This document shows positions 12,557 to 24,092 of a stretch of DNA of 64,000 bases, in pieces; position 1 is the first letter of the stretch, and each line of letters opens with the position of its first letter. The stretch lies in NCBI GenBank assembly GCA_947650365.1, contig OX393555.1:14463550-14527549 (forward strand), read 5' to 3'. The notes below the pieces were generated by a model. That model saw only the letters and a program-made list of their open reading frames with translations. It ran no database searches and had not been told where the DNA came from. Source of the stretch: Chamaelirium japonicum. Taxonomy: Eukaryota > Streptophyta > Magnoliopsida > Liliales > Melanthiaceae. The position numbers and the translations under genes are program-made.

Positions 12557-12899
12557 TAACGAGGAATAACGGTGTTGAGCTCTGTAGCTTCTACATACTG
12601 CCCAAAAGCCTTTGCAGGAATTCCTTAAAGGAATTGGCAACATTATCTGTAGATTCCACCTCAGTACCACTACTTGCATTTTCTTCTCTAACTGTCAGAT
12701 CAAGTGGAGTTTGTACTTGATGGGTTTTCCCTCACAGCGGTGCCTAGTCTCCTTGGACCTTGCTTACCGCTCTTCTGTTGAAACAACAGATAACTGAGCT
12801 TCTGGTACGCGTCCCAAGTTCTCTAAGAACTTCCTAAGCCTTACCACCTGATATATTACCTAGCACGCAACAACGTGCTAAGCCTCTGTGGTAGAGTCT

Positions 12900-15800
12900 G
12901 TGATGCACTCTTGTTTCACACTCTATCATCTACCGCTTCTAATCCCAAGATAAAAATAATCCCTGAAATCGATTTTCTGGAACGCACATCTGACACCAAA
13001 GTCAGATCCTGTGTGTCCAATCGATATCAGAATCTGTGAAGTGCAAGCTAACTCACAATCCTTACTTAATGAGGATTTCTGAGTATACCCTTCACATCGG
13101 TCCAGAGATCTGGACCCGGGTTCAACTGAAACCGACCCATCATTCCTGCTGCGCAATAGATATCTAGCCTCGTAAAACGAATCTGGCTAGAATCTTATCT
13201 TCATGCGTAGCCTGTGACAGCAAGAGAACCTTGCTCTGGTTATCTAGAGTTACCTTGATTCCCAGAGCATAACTCGCCTCACTAGGGTCTTTCACATCGA
13301 ATTGTGATGACTACAAACCTTTACCGTAAACAATATTCCTACGTCATTTTCAATCAGTAGAATATCGTTAACGTAAAGTACTAAATATACCCTTGTAGCT
13401 ATTTCACCTTTCCTATACCATTTTGGTTTATCCTCATTCTGATCAAATCCGTATGAGCGGATTCCCTTGATCAAAATAGATATTCCAACTTGGATGCTTG
13501 CATCAGTCCATAAATGGACTGTTGCAACTTGCATTCCATATCTTCCTAACCTACTGACACAAAGCCTGGGGCTACTCATCCATATGTCCTTTCCAAATTC
13601 CCGTTAGGGAATAACTGTCTTGACATCCATCAACCAGATCTCCCAACTATAATGGGCTGTGATGGATTAAGAGGATCCGTTATAGACTTAGGCATAGCTA
13701 CCAGTGAGATGGTTTTGACATAGTCAATCCCTTCTCCTTTGGTAACTAATCTAGCTACTTAAGTCTTAATCGGGTGCTCTTCTAATGCACCTTCTACACC
13801 CTGAAGGGTGATAGTGTTATAAGTGTCAAGACTATTCCAAGGGACATTGATGCAAATTTGCCTCCATGGTCTTTTGTCAGTCAGAGCTGTCGGAAGCTCC
13901 CACTACTTCTTCGTAGCTCTAGGGATCATCCTCCTGAAACTCTGGATTAACTATCAAAGTTTCTCCATAGTATATTTCAGGAGCTCTGATAGTCCCACAA
14001 CGACGAGGTGGTGGTGGTACAAAGGAAGCTCCCACTACTTCTTCGTAGCTCTAGGGATCATCCTCCTGAAACTCTGGATTAACTATCAAAGTTTCTCCAT
14101 AGTATCTTTCAGGAGCTCTGATAGTCCCACAACGACGAGGTGGTGGTGGTACAAAGGAAGCTCCCACTACTTCTTCGTAGCTCTAGGGATTATCCTCCTG
14201 AAACTCTGGATTAACTATCAAAGTTTCTCCATAGCATCTTTCAGGAGCTCTGATGGTCCCACAACGACGAGGTGGTGGTGGTATAGAGTGAATCGTTTCT
14301 ACAGTACCTGGTATACTAGTTTCTGTATCATCTACTCCCACTACGTTTTCAGATGCGCACTCTCTACCAGTACCCAGTAGTTCACCCAGAACTACCTTAC
14401 CGGTAAACTTATGGTCTATAATATAATACTGGTCTAGGTAAATGGTATTCGTAGAAACGATTACCTTCCAAACCTCAAGATCATAGAACCGTCTACCGTA
14501 TGCCTCCTAAGGGTAACCTATAAACAGATATACCTGCAACTACATCTCCATATCATCCCTCTTGTCCCTTTGCACAAGTGCAGGACAACCCTATATCTCG
14601 AGACTCTATAGTGTCAGCTTTCGCTTATACCATAGCTCTCTATAGGTCTGAGGCACTGATCTAGATGAAAGATAGTTTCAGATATAAGCTATTGTTTTAA
14701 GGTACAACCCCACCAAAGGTGGGTAGTACACTTAACAATATTCATCATACTACGGACCATGTCAAACAGAGTCCGATTCCTTCTCTCGGAGACTTCATTC
14801 TGACGTGTCATCCTTAGAGCATTTAACTGGGAGAAAATCCCATGCTCCTTTAGGATCTTATGGAACTCGTCCGATAGCGACTTATTCCTTCGATTAAATC
14901 GAAGAGACTCCTATCGTCTGGACGTTCTTGGAACCATAGACGTCAAAATTAACTAACTCCCATACCTTCGTGGCCCTTTTAGTTATTCTGCCTTCCAGAT
15001 TACACTCATAGGTTAGAAGGATCTCCGATGATTCTGTGAACAGAAACTCGGCCTTCTTTCACCTCTGAATTTATCTAAGGCAGAATATCTAAATCAGAGG
15101 GGTCACAAATGGGATAGCTTCTCCGAAGGATTTAGATGAATTTAAATTAGACGCTGTAGCTGTCATGAAATCTACTTCCGAATTAGGATTAAATATAAAG
15201 AGATTATTCTGATCTATTTCTCTAGTAATGAAGCTATCTATTTAGTTTAAGATACACACCTACGATGCTGTCTAAAACTAAAATCTTCATTTACCAAAGA
15301 GGAAACAGAACTACATCTCTAAAAAACAAAATCCGTATTTCGGAAAAACTAAGACAATCATATCTAACAGCTTCCGCAGCGGCTTATGACATCAGTACCT
15401 ATGTTAGGATTACTTCACTATAAAGTAGCTTTCTGCTTTCCTTGAATCTCTGTAGACTCGAAGTCTACATTCTAAGAAGCATAAGAACTGCTACTAGATA
15501 GCGACTCAAATCCTAACATCCTGAGGCCATACTCAATCTTCAAATACCCCCTACACTCGCCAAAGCGGAAACACTTCCGTCCTTAGCGTTACCAGACTTA
15601 GGAGTCCACACTAGTTTTTGCACTAGAATAGTTTTCGATCTCTTATAAGTTACTCCCTTAGGTTCTTCTAAAAAAGACCTAGGTTAAGCACTAAAGGCAT
15701 TGCCTTTAATCTTGATCTCATCCTTTGTCTCTTGGAAATCTCTTTAGAAGTTCTGCGTTTATCATCTCTAACTTGTTAAAGCTAAAGTCTCTGATAACGC

Positions 15801-16000
15801 CTTCGAAGGTTCCAGACAAGGATGCAAGATAGACGTCTTCCACCACCTCGTCATCTGGCACCATGTCTTTGGAATCTAGTTCGATCTGGAACTCAAAGAT
15901 GTGTTCCCGAACAAGCATACCCACTGACATCTCGATACCGACAAGTATCTTGGTGGAAAGGCGATGAGTCTATTGACTTCGCCTAGCAGATATCTTATGC
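12900..16000 (-). pseudogene. Decayed copia gag-pol remnants
   Basis: Read on the minus strand from high to low coordinates, several copia landmarks appear with stops and frameshifts between them. A gag (UBN2-like) piece lies at 15718-15930, with an SLSGTFEGVIRDFSFNKLEM segment. The pre-RT linker (PPPPRRCGTIRAPE, then EFQEDDP) is triplicated at 13892-14287. An RT piece at 13292-13579 contains YVNDILLI where functional copia elements have YVDD, so the catalytic pair is altered. At about 13130-13290, SYALGIKV and GRFQLNPGPDLWTDVKGIL resemble the RT/RNase H connection. I did not identify a clear integrase core. The element cannot encode its own enzymes. Confidence 0.75.
13892..14287 (-). repeat. 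132-bp unit tandemly triplicated inside the copia coding remnant
   Basis: Units start at 13892, 14024 and 14156, an exact 132-bp period with only a few substitutions between them. As 132 is a multiple of three, the minus-strand frame is kept through all units. Each encodes the Pro/Arg-rich linker and a segment resembling the start of the RT domain. Confidence 0.95.
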
Positions 16001-18042
16001 AAGTAAAACTTTATTAGAGAAGACCCGACATATTTCTGACTCGCTTCTAAAGAGTTGTCCGCAAGTCTGCTATAACATAGCACTTGCACATCTCCTTAGA
16101 CTCTCGCCAGTCTTCATATGCCCTAGTTAGTGCCCTAGTGATATCTGGACCCGTTAGGTCTAGTACAGAGATATTTAGATTGCATGCCAATGTACGTTAA
16201 CTACCCTATGCATAAGCTAAAGAAAGCGCTTCCGCTCTACGTAGTTAGAGACCCGATAACTGGTTCTCTTATGGGATAGCAGATAGGGGAACTATATGGT
16301 TGAATGAAAATGAATGCAAAATAACTTATTTTATGGATTTTTAAAATAAGCTAATTATATCCAAATGTCAGCGCTACCCTCACAGCGAAGACACCTCTAT
16401 GGATTAATTAATCATGTATGTAAGATCTCGGAATCGACTACACCTGCCCTAGGGGGCATCATGCAGCGTCAATCCACTTACACGGGCCTTTCCTTGACCC
16501 TATCCAAATCTGCCAACTAAGGGCTTTGATGGACCATGGTTGTCCTTTTGGCCAGTGCCACGTGATCCCCATTGTGCAAGCAACAGATGCCTTACGTCCA
16601 CTTCGGATGCTTACCCACAAGCCTAAGCAATTACGGCACGGGAGTTCATGCGGCCCCCACTAGGGTGGGATAAAAAGCCCTTCTCTCCTGGCCCCGTAAC
16701 TGCCATATCCTGAAGGAGACCGCTAAGTTATCTGGAATAGAAAAACATAACCCTCACCCTAGGGGGTGTCGAGCTACGCCCTTCCACCCAGACACAGAGC
16801 AGTTAGTTGTGGAGGCCAGAGGATCTCGACGAGTCCTCTTACACATCCCTTATTATAGTTGAGGGTTATTTAATGCAAGTATGAGTGTACACTAAGGTCA
16901 CGACAACCTATACACTAGACCCTGGTCATACCATGCTCCCACTAGCATTCAAGCCTTTCGCGAAGCATTAATCGATCTCGGAATATCATAGTCCCTGCCT
17001 CAAGTGGATTTCTCCACTCAAGGGTCACATTACATATCCTAAGAACGTTGATGCTCTGCAAACCTGGCTATCACGTTAATGCTCTGGAGCCTAGCCTAAG
17101 GTCAGACTGACAGGAAAGGTTTTCCACTACCATGGCGCCTCGCTTATAAATTTGACGAATGATGTCATAGTAGAATTCCAACTCATTCTAGGTTTCGATG
17201 CTTGCCAAATAGGCACACCCGACTAATCGGGTGTTGACCTAATGGGGGCATAACCAAATGTGAGGAATTCATGCTATCATCAAGGGTCAATTAAATAATA
17301 GGCGTCACTAGTGGAATCCTATCCTAATAAGGTCGCTAGGACCTGAGGGGAAAGGGCATCCCTCTAACACAGATAATCAAATTATTGCATCGGGGTTCTC
17401 TACATAAATATAAAGAACTACTGAAAGAAACAAGCACACAACTGAATCAAGTTCAGGGTCCGACCCCTGAACCTGACTGGCACAGCGCAGGCTCTCTGTC
17501 TCCTTCGCAAGGTTCCTCGATCCGGTGCAAGCCTCTGTATACGATCTCCTGACGCTTTCTGCCCTTTGCCGTCATCGTGTACGCTTCGCCGGATTGCCAT
17601 CGTCCTCAAAGGTTCCGCTCGTCCTCCCGGTGGTGGATCTTCACGGTAGGTCCTCCTCTTCAATCTGTAACCGAAAAAGATCTAGTACGCTTCGAGCAAG
17701 TGCTCGCTCGTACACAATTTCCTAGAACAAAAAGGAAAACAAACCTAGCTAGAAGCCTGGGAATCAAGGGTGGTAAATCTTCACCTCTTGCCCGACTATG
17801 GCTCTAAAATCTATCCACACACAAAAGAAAAAACATCCAGATAAAATCGCTAACATGGGGTCCGACCCCCGGTAGCAAGCAATCACATATCCAGAATAAT
17901 TTTAGAAGCGGTGCCCTGCAAGAACGATTCATAGAACACACAAGAAATATACTATGCATGATCTACTCGTAGAACCCCGATGGCGGCACATACTATTCAT
18001 GCGCGCACATGACGGTTTCATGAAAAACATGAAACGCACACC
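15931..18042 (-). other. Copia 5' internal region, mostly noncoding
   Basis: This lies between the gag remnant and the primer-binding site. The open frames seen on either strand (for example 17418-17663) have no recognisable motif. It may be leader plus decayed gag. Confidence 0.4.
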
Positions 18043-18064
18043 ACTAGCGGGCTCTGATACCAAT
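18043..18064 (-). promoter_or_regulatory. Primer-binding site of the minus-strand copia element
   Basis: On the minus strand ATTGGTATCAGAGCC directly follows the 5' LTR end. It matches the initiator tRNA-Met-type primer site usual for plant copia elements. Confidence 0.9.
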
Positions 18065-20391
18065 TGTTGGAAATAAACCCCTGGCAGAGGCCCACAGCGG
18101 AAGCAAAGTGAAGGTCCGAGGACCGTGAGCGGTGTGCGTTACATATCAAAATTTTCATCGAAATAATTTACATATGCGTGTATGAAACTTAGCATGGCAA
18201 CTACGCGAACCCCTAACGACGATCTAACGCAAACGAACAATCTAGCATGAATGCATGTTCTAATTATGTTAGATCTACTTGTTAGAGATCATACCTGCGT
18301 GCGGAATCTTTCACCGCGACAAATTTCTTCTTTGTCGATGGAGACGGGCTACGGATCTGCTCGATATAGCTTCGGTGCGACAGCCATAACTTTTTGCTCC
18401 GAACTTCGATTGGGCTGAAATTTGGACTGCAGGTAGCCAACTTCGAGGCGGAACGTTTGCAACAAGTTTCACGTCGTTTGGACTTCTATAGCTCCCGGAA
18501 TAACAGAAACAATGCTGATTTTCTGTGCAGATTCTGGACAGCAAAAGGTTGCGGGAGACGCCTTCTAGTTCACCCGATCTCACACGATGCACGGCACCTC
18601 GTCGATGGATCTCTGCATGCCTCCATACGACGAGCCTTCTCCTTCTACGAAACACCACGCGAGGAAGACGAGTCGCCATCCAATGGCGCAAGCGAGGGAG
18701 AGAGAGACGAGGGAGGAGATGCGAAGAGAGGAGAGGGGCTTGGTTTCCCCATGGCTTGCATGGCCGGCCCTAGGGCTTGCCCATGCATCTAATTTCGTGC
18801 CCCCTCTCTCTCCTTCTCATATATAGGGCCGGCCTATCCATATAGATAAGGACAGTATGGATAAGGATGATTGATTCAAGCCTTATCCCTATATATCTCT
18901 TCTTTATCTCTATCCTTTCCTTGTTTTCGAAAATGGTCAAAACCAGCCCATTTTCTGCGCCTCATAACCGGCCCCTTCATCGGAGGCAACAACCTCCCGA
19001 AACTAATGGGGCCGGCCTTGACCAGTCTCTCAACACTTAGGGCCGGCCCCCTTAGTGCATAGTGGCGCATGGTATGACCAAAACGCCCTTATGCCACTAG
19101 TTGGTCGTTCCTCGTGTACGAGACTTTGCAAGGCACACATAAGTGAAGTGCACCAGTGATTTCACTATTCTCTGAGGTTCCCGTAGGGTGCCCCTAGTAA
19201 AGTCAACTAGTCAACTCGCAACATGTCCCGGTGTATCGCACCCATGTGGCAAAGTCCACTTATGGCAAGGAATTGCTACATGCATCTCTGCACTAACCTA
19301 GGGTTTCCCCTTAGTGCACACACGTAGCTACGCATCTACCGTGCACTAGTACGAAGCACTCACGGAGCGTATGCTTGGACTTCTCGCTTCCTCTAACTAC
19401 GTTCTGTGTTTCAATGAGATGGTATAAGAACCATACATAATGTTGATAAGGTGGAACCTTCAGGGACCAGGGTTCATGGCTTCCAACTCAGACTCGATCG
19501 ACACACTACCCGAGTGTACCATCGATCCTCTGAGTCCGAGTTAACCTGCGTAGCCACCCAGAGTGCGACGCAGGCTGCACTCCAATTCCCCCGGACTTAC
19601 TATGTTCTCTCTCATACCCCTGCTCTCCGCTTAGTATGGTAAACTCGTTGTCCCTCCACTGGTGCCATGACGCAACTCGAGCGGTGGAGAATACCGTCAG
19701 ACTCGAGTGCTCATATGACTCGGTTCCTTCCAGGTTGACCACATACATCGTATCTCCGATTACTCTTTCGAGCAACCGGATCCGTCACCAGTCCAACTGA
19801 TGACCACCTGGTCAGGGTTTAATACGACGTAGGTCAAACCAAGGAACGCACCTCCCGTTAGGGGTGTGGATAGCCTGCAGGAGTGACATGCTGATGCAAC
19901 GCCAGCCGGGTAACCCAGTACACCGTGGTTTTGGATCACTGCATCCGGATCCTCACACATTGGTGCGCCAAAGCACCACACAACTGGTTAGTCCACCAGA
20001 CATGGTTCCTCAGGGTTTAGGACCGTTTTACCCTAAGCAGAAACACGGTTTAGTGCACCGATGTCTGCTCATCGATCTGTGCACCGTGTTGGTTCCGTTC
20101 GGCCACAGACACTGTGCCTGGTAATGACCGTGGTGGAGACACCCACGCTCTGTCATCCCAACAGCTTATCCTGATAGGGCGACTAACCCTAATCAGAGCT
20201 GCGAACGTATTTAGGTTACATGGGACCAGTCCCTTGAGTCTCCCACTCAAGAGGATTACCATGTAGCCATGGCTCTCTGTTCTGTAATCAGAACACGTAC
20301 TAAGGTACGTACCTAGATGCAATCTTATACTATCAACCATACATAGCTAAACTATAGGTTTTACGAGCTGTAGACCTCACCAATTCTAACA
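18065..20391 (-). repeat. 5' LTR of the minus-strand copia element
   Basis: This is the 2327-bp partner of 10210-12541, with matching ends. One visible small indel is in the GACCAGGGTT(AATT)CATGGC region. Flanking host-side sequence begins with the TACCG duplication. Confidence 0.95.
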
Positions 20392-21354
20392 TACCGTACA
20401 TATATAATGTGGATAAGGTGGAACCTTCAGGGACCGGGTTTTATGGCTTTCAACTTAGACTCGATCGACACACTACCCGAGTGTACCATCGATCATCTGA
20501 GTCCAAGTTAACCTGCGTAGCCACCCAGAGTGCGACGCATGTTGCACTCCAATTCCCTCGGATTTACTATGTGCTCTCGTATACCCCTGCTCTCCGCTTA
20601 GTGTGGTAAACCCGTTGTCCCTGCACTTACTGCCATGATGCAACTCGAGCGGTGGAGAATACCGTCAGACTCGAGTGCTCAGATGACTCGATTTCTTCCA
20701 GGTTGACCATGTATGTCGTACCTCCGATTACTCTGCCGAGTAACCGGATCCGGTCAACAGTCCAACTGATGACCATCTGGGCAGGATTTAATACAACATA
20801 GGTCAGACTAAGGAATACAGCTCCCGTTAGGGGTATAGATGGCCTGCAGGAATAATACACTGATGCGACGCCAACCGGGTAACCCAGTACACCGTGGTTT
20901 TGGGTCACGTAACTCGACCCTCATACATTGATGCACCAAACCACCACTCAACTGGTTAGTCCACCAGATATGGTTCTTCAGGGTTTAGGACTATTTTACC
21001 CTAAGCAGAAACACGGCTTAGTGCACTGGTGTCTGCTCACCGATCTGTGCATCGTATTGGTTCCGTTCGGCCACAGACACTGTGCCTGGTAATGACCGTG
21101 GTGAAGACACCCACGCTCTGTCATCTCAACAACTTATCCTGATAGGGGGACCAACCCTAATCAGAGCTGCGAACGTATTTAGGTTACATGGGACCAGTCC
21201 ATTGAGTCTCACACTCAAGTGGATTACCATATAGTCATGGCTCTCTGTTCTGTAATCAGAACACTAATACGTACCAAGATGCAATCCTAAGCTATCAACC
21301 ATCTACAACTAAACTAATGGTTTTTACAAGTTGTAGACCTCACCAATTCCAACA
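20392..21354 (-). repeat. Right fragment of the old copia LTR
   Basis: It aligns with about 11581-12541 of the younger LTR (GATAAGGTGGAACCTTCAGG at its start, CACCAATTCCAACA at its end) but is much more diverged. With 9590-10209 it forms one older LTR of the same family, interrupted by the young element. After 21354 the sequence does not match the polypurine region, so this old LTR is either solo or the 5' LTR of a lost minus-strand element. Confidence 0.88.
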
Positions 21355-22511
21355 TGAGTCATAGGAAGAGATAACTGTTTTCGAGCTAAGGAGATGGATT
21401 CTAGTATTGTTGATCCTAAGTGGGTAAGGTAGTTGCTACTGATTTTTTAGCTATAGATCTTGCAGTGGGTTTAGATAAGAGGGAAGATGTGGCAGATGTT
21501 GATGCATCTATTAGGGTTGGTGTTGATGCATCAAAAGGGGTGGCTGTAGAGGACTGGTATTGATGCATCAAAAGGGGTGGCTGTAGAGGACCTATTGCTA
21601 CAACTTTAAGTAGTCCTAATTAAGGAACTAAAAAGTACAATTTAACCCCAAGTATAGTGTGTGTAGCGAAGTAATAATCTCGGTGAGTCCGAGATCGATT
21701 CCACAGATACTGAAGGACTAATGAGAACTAGTGCGGTAAAAGTGCGTGAACATGAGTGTAAATTAGAGTATTTCACTGAGGGTGGAGCACAAGAGATGAA
21801 ACTACGATGCTAAATTAAACAGAACTAAAGATTGCAATTAATTAAAGAAGATTATGATGAAGATGAGGCTAAGACGTGTGGGTTCAACCTAGTAGTATGT
21901 TATGCATTCTTTTGATCAATATGTAAGTATGATGATAGCATGAAAATTAAGTTCAGATGCATGTTACAGGGATCTTTAAGCAGTACACATGCCCGTAGTT
22001 GATGTGAAATCAAAAAGACTTGTACACATGCATCAATTTCTAAAGATATACATTCATCATACTTAACTAAATAGATTAAAAATCATGCGAAGAGGGAATC
22101 GTTACGCTTGTGTTATCATACCACAGAGATTCACAAGTATTCCGTATGTCCGGAGTCAAATAAATTTGCAAGTATGATAACATGCATCATCAAATAGTAT
22201 CATCCAGTATGAGATTCAATCATAAGAACTAAGCTTTATTATTGATCAAATAAAAACATAATAGACTACTGGGCATCCCCCATAGCTAGGGGTTTAGCCG
22301 CACATGTTTATATAGTTTGACATGAAAACATAGGTGCTAGCAAACTCCATTAATGAGAATACGAAGGATGACGAGCGTAGATAATGGCTTCTAGCGAGGA
22401 TGACGACGTGCAGCGTGGGGCTCGGAGACGATGGTGCTTGGCTCGGAAGATGGTGGTCGGGTGATGAAGATGATGTAATAGAAGCCCCGATAATCGAGAT
22501 CGGGTCCTCTA
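21355..22511. other. Intergenic DNA, no gene recognised
   Basis: It contains a 36-39 bp tandem duplication (about 21517-21593, TTGATGCATCAAAAGGGGTG in each copy). From 21640 to about 22330 the sequence (GTGTGTAGCGAAGTAATAAT, GAGTCCGAGATCGATTCC) resembles noncoding parts of LTR retrotransposons in general feel. I cannot assign a family and see no open coding frame. Confidence 0.35.
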
Positions 22512-24092
22512 TGAGAGCATCTCCAACCGTTCGCTATATTGCCAAATATAGCGGACGGATCCCTTCAACCATCCGCTACTCTCCCCTGCATTTATGCAAG
22601 GGGCTGTTTTGGCCGGCAAAAATAGCGGGATAGGGGGAGGGAATAGCGGTGGCTGCCATTTGGAGAGATTTTTTATAATACCAAAAATGCCCTCCAAAGC
22701 ATGTATGCATTAAATGTTAATGACAAATATATCATTTATAAATTTTACATATAAATATTTAACTATGTGTATTTATTAATTTAGTAATCCGTTTTTAACA
22801 AATTTGGTACCATTGGAAAGCTCTCATTAAGACCTTCGAAAAGAGACCAATATCTAATATTTTTAGAGTTATTTTAAAATTATTAAATATTATATTAATT
22901 ATATAAATCATATAATTTTGTGAATTAATAAATATGATTATAATAATTATTTATTTAATAATATTACATATATACTATCATATATGATTATAATAATTAT
23001 TTTAATTTTATAATTATAATTTAAAATTTTAAAGAATGAATTCTTAATAATTAAGTGTCTTTTAAAATGACTTGAAAAATAAAAAATTAAAAAAAGGCAT
23101 ATATTTAAAAGGTTTATAAATTTTATCTTAATATTTATTATTTAATTACTTATTTTATAATTATTTTTGTTAATGTTTATTCTTGTTAATGAATTTTTAT
23201 TCTAATATTTAAAAGTAAAATATAATAAGGTATATTCCTTGAAGATGCTAAATTATAGAGGCCATGATTAGGCCTGTCAATCGGGCCGGGTCGGGTCGGG
23301 CCAAGCCTTGCCCGAACTCGGCCCGTATATGAATCGGCTTTCCCAAGCCCGAACTCAGCCCAAAAAATTTCCACTTTATTCAACCCAAACTCAGCCCAAT
23401 TTGTTTTTCGGGCTTCGGGCCGAGTTCGGGCCAGCCCAATTAAGATTTGCAGTGAATCAAAATGCAAAAAAATTTGGACATCTAGTACTACAAGCATAGA
23501 TGTAACAGAAGATTGGGAATTTGGGATGGAGCCATGGAGGGCGTCCTTCGATCAGTTAGGGGTTTTAGTGTAAAAAAGAGACTTTTTTTTTGTTTGGAAG
23601 GAAGTGAAACAGAAGATTGGGAATCTGGGATAGTATTAGTGGGACTCCCAAATTGGGAAAGGATATATTGACCATTGAATTAGTGTTGGCTGTCAGTCAA
23701 CTATGGAAAGAAGATGTTGGAGGGTCGGAGCGACTCTTGGTTACTCAATATGCTAGGGTAGTACGAACTGTACAGGGGATTCAATACTTCATAGGTTTTT
23801 AAATTGAATATATAAGCATTCGGGTTCGGGCTGAATATGGGCTGGGCTGAACCTGGCCCGAGCCCGGCCCGAATTAATTTTCGGGTATAAAATTATGTCC
23901 GAACTCGGCCCAGCCCAAACCCATTTAAGGCTCAGCCCAAATTTTTTCGGGTCGGACGGGCGGGTATCGGGCTAGCCCGGCCCAATTGACAGTCCTAGCC
24001 ATGATTGGAGATGGAAGGCCTCCATTTAGGAATATTTTAAAAATATTCTTATTTGGCAATGGCAAAATAGAGGGAATGGTTGGAGATTCTCT
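22512..24092. mobile_element. Non-autonomous TIR element with GAGCATCTCCAACC-type ends, disrupted by a nested element
   Basis: The left end reads GAGAGCATCTCCAACCGTTC and the right end is the inverse of GAGAATCTCCAACCATTCCC. Inner parts of the ends also pair (CTATATTGCC against CTATTTTGCC). CTA flanks both ends and is a candidate 3-bp target duplication. The interior is AT-rich and noncoding. The superfamily is not certain. Without the nested 729-bp element and its duplication it would be about 840 bp. Confidence 0.6.
23269..23997. mobile_element. hAT-like non-autonomous element nested in the TIR element
   Basis: The left end TAGGCCTGTCAATCGGGCCG and the right end (inverse TAGGACTGTCAATTGGGCCG) form imperfect terminal inverted repeats. 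The perfect 8-bp duplication GCCATGAT lies on both sides (23261-23268 and 23998-24005), as expected for hAT. Subterminal regions are rich in CGGGC/GCCCG motifs (CTCGGCCC, GCCCGAACTC). No transposase frame is present. Confidence 0.9.

Larger units (their letters stand above)
10210..20391 (-). mobile_element. Copia LTR retrotransposon, minus strand, degenerate internal region
   Basis: Two long LTRs (10210-12541 and 18065-20391) are bounded by TGTTGG...TCTAACA on the plus strand and flanked by the 5-bp target duplication TACCG (10205-10209 and 20392-20396). Orientation is minus: the primer-binding site, reading TGGTATCAGAGCC on the minus strand, abuts the LTR near 18064, and a purine tract (AGTGGGAGAT on the minus strand) abuts the LTR at 12542. 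The internal region is about 5.5 kb and has recognisable gag, pre-RT, RT and RNase H remnants, but no long open polyprotein. The LTRs differ by only a few substitutions and small indels by eye, so insertion is fairly recent although coding has decayed. Confidence 0.93.

Noticed and set aside
23186-23499. Open frames on both strands near 23.3 kb
   Set aside because: They lie in the CGGGC-rich subterminal region of the hAT-like element and have low-complexity translations.
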